Source: Loktanella sp. | GTDB lineage: Bacteria; Pseudomonadota; Alphaproteobacteria; Rhodobacterales; Rhodobacteraceae | Direction of reading: 5' to 3' | Assembly (NCBI GenBank): GCA_017390475.1 | Contig: JAFPBO010000051.1 | Coordinates: 1-64,000 of the forward strand | Length of the DNA stretch: 64,000 nt | Part shown: piece after piece, positions 44,300-54,990 of the stretch | How the letters are laid out: each line of letters starts with the position of its first letter | Position numbering within the stretch: position 1 is the stretch's first letter | The notes under the pieces: generated by a model | What the model was told of the DNA's origin: nothing | Database searches by the model: none | The model's input: only the letters and a program-made list of their open reading frames with translations | Translations under genes and position numbers: made by a program

Positions 44300-45190
44300 T
44301 TATGTAGACAATAGAATTGTTGCAGATTTATCAAGATGATCGGCGGGCAGGTGATGCCAGGCCTTGTGCCGGGCGCGGAACCAGGTCCGCTGCCGTTTAG
44401 CATATTGGCGCGAGGCGATGATCGCGGCATCGCGCGCGTCATCCAGCGTCATCCGTCCTTGCAGATGCGCGATCAGTTCGGGCGCGCCGATCGCCTTGGC
44501 AGATTGATGCGCAGGGTCCCAGAATGGCAGCATGGCGCGCGCTTCTTCCAGCGCGCCCTGGTCCAGCATCTGGTCAAAGCGCCGGCTGATCCGGTCATTC
44601 AGCCAGTCTTTTGGCGCGTCCAGCGTGATCGCGACACAGGCATCCAGCGGCAACAACGGCGCGGGCGTGGCGTCCTGCCAATCAGCCAGTGACCGGCCGG
44701 TTGCCTGCTGCACCTCCCAGGCGCGTTGCACTCGCATCCGGTTTTGTTGATCAATCCGCAACAATGTCACCGGGTCCAGACCGGCGATCAGATCGGGCAG
44801 GGGGATTTGATCGGCCTGCGCGCGCAGATCATCCGGTGTGGCGGGGATATCCGCCAACCCCTGCGTCAGCGCATGAAAGTTCAGCCCGGTGCCGCCGACG
44901 ATGATGGGGCGCTGCGATCCGTGCAGAAACGGCCCCAGATCGCGCAGCCAATGGCCCACGGAATAGGGCGCATCATAGGGCACATGGCCGTAAAGCACAT
45001 GATCCGCCTGCGCCAGATCATCGGCATGCGGACGTGCTGTCAGCAGGTGCCAGCCTGCGAAAACCTGCAAGGCATCGGCATTGACGATCACCCCGCCCTG
45101 ACGGGTGGCGATATCCAAGGCCAGCGCCGATTTGCCGGAGGCTGTCGGTCCGGCAATCAGCACGGGTTTATCGGGGGGTATCTTGATCAT
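44300..45190 (-). CDS. miaA: MiaA, tRNA dimethylallyltransferase
   Basis: This 296-residue protein has a P-loop at 14-21 (GPTASGKS), the DALQVFAGW region (substrate aspartate) and the C-terminal tRNA-binding part ([16 protein letters not shown]). It adds an isopentenyl group to A37 of tRNAs that read UNN codons. It is divergent from pyrH. Confidence 0.94.
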   Translation of the reverse strand: MIKIPPDKPVLIAGPTASGKSALALDIATRQGGVIVNADALQVFAGWHLLTARPHADDLAQADHVLYGHVPYDAPYSVGHWLRDLGPFLHGSQRPIIVGGTGLNFHALTQGLADIPATPDDLRAQADQIPLPDLIAGLDPVTLLRIDQQNRMRVQRAWEVQQATGRSLADWQDATPAPLLPLDACVAITLDAPKDWLNDRISRRFDQMLDQGALEEARAMLPFWDPAHQSAKAIGAPELIAHLQGRMTLDDARDAAIIASRQYAKRQRTWFRARHKAWHHLPADHLDKSATILLST

Positions 45191-45293
45191 GGCATGCCCT
45201 TACTGACGGGTCCTGCATATTGTGACAAGCAGCATTGAACCTGCGCCCGTTTTAAGACATTTTGCCGCCAAACCAGCGCCACAGGGGAATGCC

Positions 45294-46019
45294 ATGACCG
45301 AGACACCAAAAACGACCTATAAACGGGTCATGCTGAAAATCTCGGGCGAGGCGCTGATGGGCGATACCGCCTTTGGTCTGCATCCCCCCACTGTTCAGCG
45401 GATCGCGCGCGAGGTCAAATCGGTCCACGATCTGGGCGTCGAGATTTGCATGGTCATCGGCGGTGGCAATATCTTTCGCGGCTTGCAAGGGTCCGCGCAG
45501 GGGATGGAACGCACCACCGCCGATTACATGGGCATGATCGCCACGGTGATGAATGCGCTGGCGATGCAATCGGCGCTGGAAGAACTGGGCATCCACACCC
45601 GCGTGATTTCGGCGATCACAATGAACGAAGTGGCCGAACCCTATATCCGCCGCCGCGCTGTGCGACATCTGGAAAAGAAACGCGTCTGCATCTTTGCCGC
45701 AGGCACCGGCAACCCCTATTTCACCACCGATACCGCCGCGACCCTGCGCGCCAATGAGATGAATTGCGAAGCGATCTTTAAAGGCACCAAGGTCGATGGC
45801 GTCTATGACAAGGACCCGGTCAAACATGCCGATGCGGTGCGTTACGACAAGGTCAGCTATGACGAGGTGTTGCAGAAACATCTCGGTGTGATGGATGCCA
45901 GCGCCATCGCCTTGGCGCGCGACAATGACCTGCCGATCATCGTGTTTTCACTGGATGAACCGGGCGGTTTCAAAGGTATTCTGGCGGGCGAGGGCACCTA
46001 TACCACCGTCAGCGATTAA
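45294..46019 (+). CDS. pyrH: PyrH, UMP kinase
   Basis: This 241-residue amino-acid-kinase-fold enzyme has [25 protein letters not shown] and [12 protein letters not shown]. It phosphorylates UMP to UDP. ATG 45294 gives the normal N-terminus; an in-frame start at 45222 has no support. It begins the pyrH-frr-uppS-cdsA-dxr-rseP-bamA run. Confidence 0.95.
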   Translation: MTETPKTTYKRVMLKISGEALMGDTAFGLHPPTVQRIAREVKSVHDLGVEICMVIGGGNIFRGLQGSAQGMERTTADYMGMIATVMNALAMQSALEELGIHTRVISAITMNEVAEPYIRRRAVRHLEKKRVCIFAAGTGNPYFTTDTAATLRANEMNCEAIFKGTKVDGVYDKDPVKHADAVRYDKVSYDEVLQKHLGVMDASAIALARDNDLPIIVFSLDEPGGFKGILAGEGTYTTVSD

Positions 46020-46035
46020 CGCCCGGCTATACAAA

Positions 46036-46051
46036 AGGGCAGCATTGCCCT
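46036..46051 (+). other. Small hairpin between pyrH and frr
   Basis: AGGGCA-GCAT-TGCCCT is a perfect 6-bp stem in the 74-base pyrH-frr gap. There is no T-run, so it is not a terminator; it may affect mRNA processing. Confidence 0.4.
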
Positions 46052-46093
46052 AGAGGAAGTTAACGCGGCAGGACTGCGAAGGAAGAATAAACC

Positions 46094-46657
46094 ATGTCTG
46101 ACGATTTTGAACTTGATACCGATGATCTTGCCCGCCGGATGGACGGGGCCATTGCCAATCTGCGGGTGGAACTGGCGTCTTTGCGCACAGGGCGCGCCTC
46201 TGGCTCGATGCTGGAACCGATCATGGTGGATGCTTATGGATCGCCCACGCCGATCAACCAGGTCGGCACGGTGAACGTGCCCGAACCACGGATGGTGACG
46301 ATCAACGTCTGGGACAAGGGTCTGGTGAACAAGGTTGAAAAAGCGATCCGCGACAGCGGGCTGGGGATCAATCCGCAGCTGAACGGCACGATCATCATGC
46401 TGCCGATCCCCGAGCTGAACGAAGAACGCCGCCGCGAACTGACCAAGGTCGCGGGCAATTATGCCGAAAGTGCGCGGGTTTCGATCCGCAACCTGCGCCG
46501 CGACGGCATGGACCAGATCAAAAAGGCAAAGGGCGACGGCCTGTCAGAGGATGACCAGAAATTCTGGGAAACCACCGTGCAGGAACTAACCGACGCGCAT
46601 ATCAAAACCGTCGATGAGACGCTGGAAACCAAACAAGCCGAAATCATGCAGGTCTGA
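46094..46657 (+). CDS. frr: Ribosome recycling factor
   Basis: This 187-residue RRF has the conserved [20 protein letters not shown] and [17 protein letters not shown]-type segments (here [14 protein letters not shown]). Together with EF-G it splits ribosomes after termination. An AAGGAAGAA site lies eight bases before the ATG. Confidence 0.95.
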   Translation: MSDDFELDTDDLARRMDGAIANLRVELASLRTGRASGSMLEPIMVDAYGSPTPINQVGTVNVPEPRMVTINVWDKGLVNKVEKAIRDSGLGINPQLNGTIIMLPIPELNEERRRELTKVAGNYAESARVSIRNLRRDGMDQIKKAKGDGLSEDDQKFWETTVQELTDAHIKTVDETLETKQAEIMQV

Positions 46658-46679
46658 AGACCAAGCCAAAGGGGCCGTT

Positions 46680-47402
46680 ATGCGCCAGCAAAGTGACACA
46701 AACGGCCCCGGCCATGTCGCCATCATCATGGATGGCAACGGCCGCTGGGCCCAGCAACGCGGGCGGCCCCGGTTGATGGGCCACCATGCGGGCGCGCGCC
46801 GGGTGCGCGAAATTCTCAAGGCCTGTCCCGACCATGACGTCAAATATCTGACGCTTTTCGCGTTCTCGACGGAAAACTGGAAACGCACCCAGACCGAGGT
46901 GGCGGGGCTGATGACCCTGTTTCGGAAATATATCCAGCGCGAGGCGATGTCGTTGCTGGAAAATGGTGTGCGGGTCCGCTTTATCGGCGACCGTATCCGG
47001 CTGGATGAAAAGCTGGTCAGCCTGATGGATAATCTGGAATTGCTGACCGCAGACAATGATCTGGTGCATCTGACCATCGCGCTGAATTACGGCGGCCGGG
47101 ATGAAGTGACCCGGGCTGCGAAACGTCTGGCCTATGAGATCGAGATGGGCCGTTTGACCCATAAGGATGTCGATGCCGAAACATTGGCGCGGTTTCTGGA
47201 CACCCATTTCCTACCCGACCCTGACCTTGTGATCCGCACCAGTGGCGAGGCGCGGATTTCCAATTTCCTGCTCTGGCAATCGGCCTATGCGGAATACGAA
47301 TTTGTCGATACGCTCTGGCCTGATTTTACGGCGGCTGAATTCGGGCGGGTGCTGGCAAAATATGGCCAGCGCGACCGCCGCTTTGGCGCTGTTCTGGCCT
47401 GA
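46680..47402 (+). CDS. uppS: UppS, undecaprenyl diphosphate synthase
   Basis: This 240-residue cis-prenyltransferase has HVAIIMDGNGRWA (catalytic Asp), LTLFAFSTENWKR and RTSGEARISNFLLWQSAYAE split by the conserved Arg residues. It makes the C55 lipid carrier for peptidoglycan and LPS. ATG 46680 is 23 bases after the frr stop; an upstream in-frame start would overlap frr. Confidence 0.95.
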   Translation: MRQQSDTNGPGHVAIIMDGNGRWAQQRGRPRLMGHHAGARRVREILKACPDHDVKYLTLFAFSTENWKRTQTEVAGLMTLFRKYIQREAMSLLENGVRVRFIGDRIRLDEKLVSLMDNLELLTADNDLVHLTIALNYGGRDEVTRAAKRLAYEIEMGRLTHKDVDAETLARFLDTHFLPDPDLVIRTSGEARISNFLLWQSAYAEYEFVDTLWPDFTAAEFGRVLAKYGQRDRRFGAVLA

Positions 47403-47404
47403 TC

Positions 47405-48208
47405 ATGTCGGGGACGGCACCAAATCCAGCGAAATGGGATGATCTGACGATCCGTTTTGCCTCTGGTGCGGCGATGACCCTGATCGGGGCCGTGGGCGTT
47501 ATTCTGGGTGGTGTCTGGTTCCAGATGCTGGTGGTCTTCGTATCCGCCGTGATGGTCTGGGAACTGTGGATGATGATCCGCCCGGCAGAACCGACCAAGG
47601 GGATGTTGCTGGCGGCATTGGTCGCCTCGGTCATGTCTGGGCAATTGACCTATGACAGCAACTGGGCCTTGCTGATGTTCCTGATCGCGCCGGTGATCGG
47701 GGCCACGCAATTGCGCACCGAGATCAAGACATTCTTTATCTTCGCCTTTGGCATCCAGATCGCAGGCTGGGGTCTGGTGCATTTCCGCAATGATTTCGGC
47801 TTTACCTGGATTCTATGGCTGATGGTGGTGGTGATCGTCACTGATATCTTTGGCTATTTCGCGGGCAAGGCCATCGGCGGTCCGAAATTCTGGCCCGCGA
47901 TCAGCCCCAAGAAAACATGGTCCGGCACTGCGGCAGGCTGGCTTGGCGCGGCCTTGGTCGGGTATATCTTTACCCTGTTCACCAATGTCGGGCTGGTGAT
48001 CATTCCGCTGTCGATGGCGCTTAGCCTGGCCGGGCAGATGGGCGATATCGCCGAAAGCGCGCTGAAACGCCGGATGAAGGTCAAGGACAGTTCCACCCTG
48101 ATCCCCGGCCATGGCGGGTTGTTCGACCGGTTCGATGCTTTGCTGGGTGGGGCGATCTTTATGATCGTCATCGCTGATATCTTTGATATCCCCGGAGTCG
48201 CGTTTTGA
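47405..48208 (+). CDS. cdsA: CdsA, phosphatidate cytidylyltransferase
   Basis: This 267-residue protein has about seven membrane helices and the CdsA signature near the C-terminus (GDIAESALKRRMKVKDSS, then GHGGLFDRFDALL). It makes CDP-diacylglycerol for phospholipid synthesis. It begins two bases after uppS and overlaps dxr by three bases. Confidence 0.94.
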   Translation: MSGTAPNPAKWDDLTIRFASGAAMTLIGAVGVILGGVWFQMLVVFVSAVMVWELWMMIRPAEPTKGMLLAALVASVMSGQLTYDSNWALLMFLIAPVIGATQLRTEIKTFFIFAFGIQIAGWGLVHFRNDFGFTWILWLMVVVIVTDIFGYFAGKAIGGPKFWPAISPKKTWSGTAAGWLGAALVGYIFTLFTNVGLVIIPLSMALSLAGQMGDIAESALKRRMKVKDSSTLIPGHGGLFDRFDALLGGAIFMIVIADIFDIPGVAF

Positions 48209-49374
48209 GGCGGATCACCTTGTTCGGCGCAACCGGATCTATCGGGCAAAGCGCGGTGGACCTGATCGCGCGCGATCCGAATGCCTATGATGTCGTCGCT
48301 TTGACCGGTGGACGAAATATCGCACAATTGGCACATGATGCCAAGCTGTTACGCGCCGATCTTGCGGTGACTTGTTACCATGACTGCTATGACGAATTGA
48401 AAAACGCCCTGTCCGGTACTGGCATTGAAGTCGCCGCAGGCGATGGCGCCATTGCCGAGGCTGCGGCGCGGCCTGTTGATTGGGCGCTTTCCGCGATTAT
48501 CGGATCGGCGGGGCTGATGCCGGGGATGGTGGCGTTGGACCATGGCACGACCTTGGCGCTGGCGAATAAGGAATCCCTTGTCACCGCTGGCCCCTTGCTG
48601 ATGGCGCGGGCACAGGCGGCGGGGGCAACGATCCTGCCGGTAGACAGCGAACATTCCGCTGTTTTTCAAGCACTTGTCGGCGAAGATATGGCAGCGGTCG
48701 AACGCGTCATCATCACCGCCAGCGGTGGCGCGTTCCGCGACTGGCCCAAGGAACAACTGGCGACGGCGACTTTGGCGCAGGCATCCAGCCATCCCAATTG
48801 GGACATGGGGCAAAGGATCACGATTGATAGCGCATCGATGTTCAATAAGGCGATGGAACTGATTGAAACCAAAGAATTCTTTGGCGTGCCTTCCAGTATG
48901 ATCGAAGTCTTGGTGCATCGCGAAAGCCTGATCCACGCCATGGTTGGGTTCAACGATGGGGCGTTGATGGCCCATGTCGGCCCGCCTGATATGCGCCACG
49001 CAATTGGTTATGCGCTGCATTGGCCCGAGCGTAAACATCTGCCGGTCGAACGGCTCGATCTGGCGAAAATTGGATCGCTGACGTTCGAGGCCCCGGATGA
49101 GGACCGATATCCTGCCTTAGCCCTCGCACGATTTGTCATGGAAACCGGGGGCTTATCCGGTGCAGTGTTCAACGCGGCCAAGGAGCGCGCGCTGGATGGG
49201 TTCATCGCCGGTGATATCGGGTTTTTGCAGATGTCGGCGGTTGTCGCAGGGACGCTCGACAAAATGTCATCCCAGGGTGGGCTGCAAATGCGGGACATGA
49301 CCCTAGATAGCGTGTTAGAGGCCGACAGGCTGGCCCGGATCTATGCGGGCGAAATCATAAAGCAGTTGGGATAA
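48205..49374 (+). CDS. dxr: Dxr, 1-deoxy-D-xylulose 5-phosphate reductoisomerase
   Basis: This 389-residue protein has an N-terminal NADPH loop (LFGATGSIGQSAVDLI), the ALANKESLV segment, metal ligands in PVDSEHSAVFQAL and the MNKAME-like FNKAMELIE region. The start codon is TTG, overlapping the cdsA stop. It makes methyl-erythritol phosphate, the precursor of the isoprenoids used by UppS. Confidence 0.94.
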   Translation: MRRITLFGATGSIGQSAVDLIARDPNAYDVVALTGGRNIAQLAHDAKLLRADLAVTCYHDCYDELKNALSGTGIEVAAGDGAIAEAAARPVDWALSAIIGSAGLMPGMVALDHGTTLALANKESLVTAGPLLMARAQAAGATILPVDSEHSAVFQALVGEDMAAVERVIITASGGAFRDWPKEQLATATLAQASSHPNWDMGQRITIDSASMFNKAMELIETKEFFGVPSSMIEVLVHRESLIHAMVGFNDGALMAHVGPPDMRHAIGYALHWPERKHLPVERLDLAKIGSLTFEAPDEDRYPALALARFVMETGGLSGAVFNAAKERALDGFIAGDIGFLQMSAVVAGTLDKMSSQGGLQMRDMTLDSVLEADRLARIYAGEIIKQLG

Positions 49375-49378
49375 CACC

Positions 49379-50713
49379 TTGGATCTGATGCAATTCGTGC
49401 CGATGTTTGGCAATTTCGCTTTCATGATCGTGGCCTTCGTCGTGGCCCTTTCGGTGATCGTGGCGATCCATGAATACGGCCATTACATCGTCGGTCGCTG
49501 GTGCGGCATCAAGGCAGAGGTGTTCTCGCTTGGCTTTGGCCCGGTGATCTATAGCCGGAGGGATCAGCACGGCACCCTGTGGCAGGTCGCGGCGCTGCCT
49601 TTGGGCGGTTATGTCAAATTTCTAGGCGATGCCAATGCCGCCAGTGTCGGGTCGGACTACAGCGTTGACCCTGCGCTGGCGCGGCAGACCATGACCGGCG
49701 CGCCGCTTTGGGCGCGCACGCTGACCGTGGCGGCGGGGCCTGCGTTCAATTTCATCCTCGCCATCGCGATCTTTACCGGGTCGATCATGTATCAGGGCCG
49801 CACGATTGACCCGATCACCTATGGCCAATCCTATGATCTGCCTGCGCAATTCACATCTGACCTGCAACCCGGCGATCAGATCATTGCTGTCGAAGGGGTG
49901 CCGTTTTCCGATACCGAACGGCAAGATACCCTGCTGGACCTGCTGCCCTTGCAGGAAAACCTGACCTATACGGTGATCCGCGATGGCCGTCAGATCGACG
50001 TGACCGGCCCCTATCTGATGCCGACGATGATTTCCGCGCTGGCACCACGCTCGGCGGCAGATAATGCCGGGCTGCGGGTCGGTGATGTGATTACCGCCGT
50101 GGATGGCGACCCGATCTTTGCCTTCCGGCAATTGCAGGAAAAAGTGATCGCCGCTGAAGGCGCGCCGCTGGACCTGACCATCTGGCGCGCCGGGCGTGTG
50201 CTGGATGTGACTCTGGCACCCCGGATCACGGACGAGCCACAGCCGGGCGGCGGTTTTGCCCAGACCTATCGGATCGGCATCACCGGGCAATTGTTCTTTG
50301 ATGCGCAGACCGAAACGGTCGGCCTGTTCGAGGCCGGGCGTCTTGGGGCCGAAGGATTGTGGAACACCGCCACGACATCAATCTCGGCGCTGCATCATAT
50401 CATCGTCGGGCGGATATCGACCTGTAACCTGTCCGGTCCGGTCGGTATCGCCGAAACCAGCGGGTCCATGGCGCGGCAAGGCACGCAAAGTTTCATCTGG
50501 TTTATCGGGGCTTTGTCGGCGGCGGTCGGGCTAATCAACCTGTTCCCGATCCCGGTGCTGGATGGCGGTCATCTGATGTTCTACGCCTATGAGGCGGTGA
50601 CCCGGCGCAAGCCCAGTGATCGCGCCGTGCAGGTGTTCATGTTCCTTGGTCTGGCGCTGATCCTGACGATGATGTCCTTCACTGTGCTCAATGACACAAT
50701 CTTTTGTCCTTGA
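49379..50713 (+). CDS. rseP: RseP, site-2 protease
   Basis: This 444-residue membrane metalloprotease has the zinc motif HEYGH (His31, Glu32, His35), two PDZ domains (about 125-270, including GLRVGDVITAVDGDP) and the second metal motif PVLDGGHLMFYAYE. The TTG at 49379 has GGGA at a good distance; ATG 49388 is the alternative. In relatives it cleaves anti-sigma factors and leftover signal peptides. Confidence 0.92.
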   Translation: MDLMQFVPMFGNFAFMIVAFVVALSVIVAIHEYGHYIVGRWCGIKAEVFSLGFGPVIYSRRDQHGTLWQVAALPLGGYVKFLGDANAASVGSDYSVDPALARQTMTGAPLWARTLTVAAGPAFNFILAIAIFTGSIMYQGRTIDPITYGQSYDLPAQFTSDLQPGDQIIAVEGVPFSDTERQDTLLDLLPLQENLTYTVIRDGRQIDVTGPYLMPTMISALAPRSAADNAGLRVGDVITAVDGDPIFAFRQLQEKVIAAEGAPLDLTIWRAGRVLDVTLAPRITDEPQPGGGFAQTYRIGITGQLFFDAQTETVGLFEAGRLGAEGLWNTATTSISALHHIIVGRISTCNLSGPVGIAETSGSMARQGTQSFIWFIGALSAAVGLINLFPIPVLDGGHLMFYAYEAVTRRKPSDRAVQVFMFLGLALILTMMSFTVLNDTIFCP

Positions 50714-50824
50714 ACCGGCAATAATCAGCGGAAATCAGGCGGTCGCATTGGTTTTGTCTTTTTGACAACGACAATCAATCCGGCTACTCCGTTTGCAACT
50801 GGGAATTCAGGACAGGCGGTCGAA

Positions 50825-53131
50825 ATGCAGAAAATTGGTGGGCGCGCTTGGGCGCATGGCGTGGCAACGGCGCGCGTGGTTGCGACGGTGGCGGGGATGG
50901 CCGTTCTGGCCACAGGGCCTGCCAGCGGGCAAAGCCAGTCCTTCAGCAGCTTTTCGATCGAAGGCAACCAGCGCGTCACCGATGGCACGATCCTGACCGT
51001 CGCTGGTCTGCGCACCGGCGAGACGTTCAGCACCGCCGAACTGAACGATGCCGCGCAGCGGATCCGGGAATCGGGTCTTTTTGAAACGGTGGATGTCATT
51101 CCACAGGGCGGCACTCTGGTGATCCGGGTTGTTGAATTCCCCACGATCAACCGCATCAGCATCGAAGGCAACAGCCGCATCCGTGATGCGCAGCTCTTGC
51201 CGCTGGTGCAATCCGAACCGCGCCGCGCCTTTAACCCGGTGCAGGCAGAGGCGGATACCGCCGCGATCACCCAAGCCTTTGCCAGCCAGGGCCGGATCAA
51301 TGCCGTGGTCACGCCACGGATCATCCGTCTGGCCGAAAATCGCGTCGATCTGGTGTTTGAAGTCACCGAATCCGGCGTGACAGAGATTGAACGGATTTCC
51401 TTCCTCGGCAACCGCACCTATTCCGCCGAACGGTTGCGGCGGGTGCTGGATACCAAACAGGCAGGCTTTCTGCGGGCTCTGGTCACGCGCGATACATTTT
51501 CGCCCGACCGGATTGCGCGCGACCGCGAATTGCTGACCGATTTCTACCGTTCGCGCGGTTATGCCGATTTCGAGGTGCAGAATGTCGATGTCACGCTGAC
51601 GCCGGAACGCGATGCCTATCTGGTGACCTTCAATGTCCGCGAAGGGCAGCGGTTCAATTTCGGCAATGTCACCGTCAGCAGCGCCATTGAAGGTGTCGAT
51701 CCGGCTGATTTTCAGGATGCGATCCGGGTGCGCGCCGGGGCCGTCTATTCGCCGGTGCCGATTGACACCGATATCACCCGTCTGGAACGGCTGGCAGTGC
51801 AAAAGGGCATCAACTTTGTCCAAGTGGAACCACGCATCACCCGCAATGACCGCGATCTGACGCTGGATCTGAATTATGTGCTGGTTTCTGGGCCGCGCGT
51901 CTTTGTCGAACGGATCGACATTCAGGGCAACAGTACCACGCTGGACCGGGTGATCCGCAATCAGGTCCGCGTCGTCGAAGGTGACCCGTTCAACCCGCGC
52001 GAAATCGCTGATTCCGCCCGCCGGATTCGCGCGCTTGGGTTTTTCCAGAATGCAGCCGTCGAAACCCGGCAGGGCAGTTCGGAAAATCAGGTGATCGTCG
52101 ATGTCGATGTCACCGAAGGGCCGACCGGCACATTGTCATTCGGGGCCAATTACAGCATCGACACCGGTATCGCGCTGATCGCCTCTTACGGCCAAAGCAA
52201 TTTTCAGGGGCGCGGCCAGCGGCTTGATTTCGATATCTCGACCGCCGAGTCGAACCAGCGGCTGTCGTTCCGTTTTGCCGAACCACAATTGCTGGGCCGC
52301 GATCTGCGCGGCGGGATAGAGCTGTCTTATCTGCAGACCAACCGTGAAAATGCGCTTTATGACACGCAATCCTTTCGGTTCAGCCCGACGTTGGCCTTTC
52401 CGATCAGCGAAAACGGGCGGCTGACGCTGTTCTATGCGTATAATTACACTGATCTGTCGAATATCTCTGACGAGGCCAGCCCGATTATCCAGAACGAGGG
52501 CGATATCGGCGCGGTCAGCACCAATTCGCTGGGCTATTCCTATACCTTTGACAACCGCCGCACCGGGCTGGACCCGACAGCTGGGGTGATCCTGCGCTTT
52601 GGTCAGGAATTCGGCTTTGGCGACAGCCAGTTCATCAAGACGACAGCGCTGGCCGGTGCCGAACGCATGGTGCTGAACGAAGAGGTGACTTTGCGTGCCA
52701 CGGTCGAAGGCGGCTATCTGGATTATCAGCAAGGGCAAAGCCGGGTTACTGACCGTTTCTTCCTTGGCAGCCGTCTGATGCGCGGCTTTGAAGGCGGCGG
52801 GATCGGTCCACGCTCTGTCGAACCATTCGACGACGCCCTTGGCGGCAACGCCTATGCCGTCGCCCGGCTGGAGGCGGAATTCCCTCTGGGTCTGCCCAGC
52901 GAATACGGCCTGTCGGGCGGGGTATTTCTGGATTACGGCTCGGTCTGGGAAACCGGATATGACAGCACGCTGGTCGATTACGACAGTTTCACCGGTCGGT
53001 CGGTCATCGGGGCCTCGATTTTCTGGACCACGCCGATCGGGCCATTACGTTTCAACTTTACCGAACCGCTGGATGTGCAGGACCGCGACCGGACCCGGTT
53101 CTTTGACGTGACGATCTCGACCAGTTTCTGA
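50825..53131 (+). CDS. bamA: BamA, outer-membrane protein assembly factor
   Basis: This 768-residue protein has a signal peptide (ends near GPASGQ), five POTRA domains (to about residue 400) and a 16-strand barrel ending in Phe (VTISTSF). The barrel contains the FRFAEPQLLGRDLRGG and FFLGSRLMRGFEGGGIGPR segments; the VRGF-type loop 6 motif appears as MRGF. ATG 50825 has AGGCGG upstream; a TTG start at 50762 would lengthen the leader. It inserts barrel proteins, probably including the one at 1345-6354. Confidence 0.94.
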   Translation: MQKIGGRAWAHGVATARVVATVAGMAVLATGPASGQSQSFSSFSIEGNQRVTDGTILTVAGLRTGETFSTAELNDAAQRIRESGLFETVDVIPQGGTLVIRVVEFPTINRISIEGNSRIRDAQLLPLVQSEPRRAFNPVQAEADTAAITQAFASQGRINAVVTPRIIRLAENRVDLVFEVTESGVTEIERISFLGNRTYSAERLRRVLDTKQAGFLRALVTRDTFSPDRIARDRELLTDFYRSRGYADFEVQNVDVTLTPERDAYLVTFNVREGQRFNFGNVTVSSAIEGVDPADFQDAIRVRAGAVYSPVPIDTDITRLERLAVQKGINFVQVEPRITRNDRDLTLDLNYVLVSGPRVFVERIDIQGNSTTLDRVIRNQVRVVEGDPFNPREIADSARRIRALGFFQNAAVETRQGSSENQVIVDVDVTEGPTGTLSFGANYSIDTGIALIASYGQSNFQGRGQRLDFDISTAESNQRLSFRFAEPQLLGRDLRGGIELSYLQTNRENALYDTQSFRFSPTLAFPISENGRLTLFYAYNYTDLSNISDEASPIIQNEGDIGAVSTNSLGYSYTFDNRRTGLDPTAGVILRFGQEFGFGDSQFIKTTALAGAERMVLNEEVTLRATVEGGYLDYQQGQSRVTDRFFLGSRLMRGFEGGGIGPRSVEPFDDALGGNAYAVARLEAEFPLGLPSEYGLSGGVFLDYGSVWETGYDSTLVDYDSFTGRSVIGASIFWTTPIGPLRFNFTEPLDVQDRDRTRFFDVTISTSF

Positions 53132-53679
53132 TGATGATGATCTGGCGCGCAATGATGGTCTGGCTGTTGCTGGCGCTGCCGGTGGCAGCCCAGCCAACCG
53201 TGCCAGCCGAGGTTGCGCCAGCCGGACCGCAGGTCCTGATCATCGACAGCGAAAGATTGTTCTTTGAAACCGAATATGGCCGGCGCATCTCGGCCGATCT
53301 GGCCGAAAAATCAGCGCAATTACAGATCGAAAACGACGAAATCGTCCAGAGTCTGACCGAAGAAGAACGCAGCCTGACCCAACGCCGTCCCACGATGGAC
53401 CCCGACGCCTTTCGCGCCGAAGCCGCCGCCTTTGACACGCGGGTACAAGAGGTCCGGCGCGACCGCGAGGCCAAGACCAGCGAACTGGCCGCCGAGGCGA
53501 CCCGCGCCCGTGCCGCATTCGAAGAACGGGTGCAGGCGGTTGTCGCCAGTATCATGCTGGAACGCGGCGCTGCCATGGTGATGGAACAGCGCAATGTGAT
53601 CTTGTCGGTGCGGTCTGCCAATATCACCGATGATGCCGTCGCGCGGATCAACGACACATTGGGCGATGGCACGCAATAG
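53131..53679 (+). CDS. OmpH/Skp-family periplasmic chaperone
   Basis: This 182-residue protein has a signal peptide (about 1-20) and a long coiled-coil middle (about 60-140, [20 protein letters not shown] and on) typical of Skp tentacles. Its start overlaps the bamA stop by one base. It carries unfolded outer-membrane proteins to BamA. Confidence 0.87.
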   Translation: MMMIWRAMMVWLLLALPVAAQPTVPAEVAPAGPQVLIIDSERLFFETEYGRRISADLAEKSAQLQIENDEIVQSLTEEERSLTQRRPTMDPDAFRAEAAAFDTRVQEVRRDREAKTSELAAEATRARAAFEERVQAVVASIMLERGAAMVMEQRNVILSVRSANITDDAVARINDTLGDGTQ

Positions 53680-53746
53680 CCACGCTTGCCGTGCCTCGCG
53701 GGGATTGCTAGTCAGGTCCCTATTGCTGCCAGAACAAGGAAAACTC

Positions 53747-54208
53747 ATGTCCGACCCCGTGACCAAGGCCGATATCCAGCTGATCCAGAAAATCCTGCCT
53801 CATCGCTATCCTTTTCTGCTGGTGGACAAGGTGCATAGCATCGACGGCACCACATCGGCGGTCGGCGTCAAGAATGTCACGATGAACGAACCCTATTTTC
53901 AGGGCCATTTCCCCGGCAACCCGATCATGCCTGGTGTGACGATTGTCGAGGCGATGGCACAGACATCCGCCGTCATGGTCGGTGCCTCGCTCGGGCTGAT
54001 CAATGGCGATCTGCTGGTTTACTTCATGGCGATTGATGCTTGTAAATTCCGCCGCAAGGTCGTGCCGGGTGATGTGCTGGAAATGCGCGTCGAAACCACA
54101 CGCGGCAAACCGGGTGGCAAGGTCTGGCGTTTCAAAGGTGTCGCGACCGTTGATGGCGAACTGGCCGCAGAGGCGGAATTTACCGCAATGATGGATATGC
54201 AGGGCTGA
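53747..54208 (+). CDS. fabZ: FabZ, 3-hydroxyacyl-ACP dehydratase
   Basis: This 153-residue hot-dog-fold protein has catalytic His54 ([14 protein letters not shown]) and Glu68. It dehydrates 3-hydroxyacyl-ACP in fatty acid synthesis. ATG 53747 is the family start; the longer frame overlaps the chaperone gene. In most Proteobacteria lpxD lies immediately upstream; here it does not. Confidence 0.95.
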   Translation: MSDPVTKADIQLIQKILPHRYPFLLVDKVHSIDGTTSAVGVKNVTMNEPYFQGHFPGNPIMPGVTIVEAMAQTSAVMVGASLGLINGDLLVYFMAIDACKFRRKVVPGDVLEMRVETTRGKPGGKVWRFKGVATVDGELAAEAEFTAMMDMQG

Positions 54209-54990
54209 TGGCGGTGATCCACCCCTCTGCCGTGATCGCCGATACTGCGCAGATCGGCGCGGGCTGTGATATCGGCCCGTTCTGCGTGATCGGCCCCGAT
54301 GTGGTGCTGGGCGACAATGTCACCCTGAAAAGCCATGTGGTGATCGACGGCGATACCCATATCGGGGCGGGCAGCACGGTGTTTCCTTTTGCCGTGATCG
54401 GTGAAATCCCGCAGGATCTGAAATTCGCAGGTGAAAAAACCCGGCTGCGCATTGGCGCGCGCAACCGTATCCGCGAACATGTCACGATCAACACCGGCAC
54501 CGCGCAGGGCGGCGGCATCACCCGTATCGGCGATGATGGCCTGTTCATGGCGGGCTGTCATATCGCCCATGACGCGCAGATCGGTGACCGTGTGATTATC
54601 GTCAATTCCTCTGCCGTGGCGGGCCATTGCGTCATCGAGGATGACGTGATCATCGGCGGCCTGTGCGGTGTGCATCAATGGGTGCGGATCGGCAAAGGCG
54701 CGATCATCGGTGCTGTCACCATGGTCACCAATGATGTCGTCCCGCATGGTCTGGTGCAAGGCCCGCGCGGCGTGCTGGACGGGCTGAACCTTGTCGGGCT
54801 GAAACGCAAAGGCGTGGACCGCGCCGATATCACCGCTTTGCGCGCTGCGTTCCAGATGCTGAAAGATGGCGAAGGCAATTTTCAGGACCGCGCCCGCAAA
54901 TTGGGCGACGAAAGCGAAAGCGCCTATGTGCAGGATATGGTCCGTTTCATCCTTGGCCATACCGACCGCAATTTCCTGACGCCGGGCTGA
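54208..54990 (+). CDS. lpxA: LpxA, UDP-GlcNAc O-acyltransferase
   Basis: This 260-residue protein has a left-handed beta-helix of hexapeptide repeats (GCDIGPFCVIGPDVVLGD), the catalytic His in MAGCHIAHDAQIGD and a C-terminal helical part. It carries out the first step of lipid A synthesis. It overlaps fabZ and lpxI by one base each. Confidence 0.95.
   Translation: MAVIHPSAVIADTAQIGAGCDIGPFCVIGPDVVLGDNVTLKSHVVIDGDTHIGAGSTVFPFAVIGEIPQDLKFAGEKTRLRIGARNRIREHVTINTGTAQGGGITRIGDDGLFMAGCHIAHDAQIGDRVIIVNSSAVAGHCVIEDDVIIGGLCGVHQWVRIGKGAIIGAVTMVTNDVVPHGLVQGPRGVLDGLNLVGLKRKGVDRADITALRAAFQMLKDGEGNFQDRARKLGDESESAYVQDMVRFILGHTDRNFLTPG

Noticed and set aside
50807-51823. Minus-strand open frame of 338 codons inside bamA
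   Set aside because: Antisense to the conserved POTRA region of bamA, with no ribosome site and no recognisable domain.
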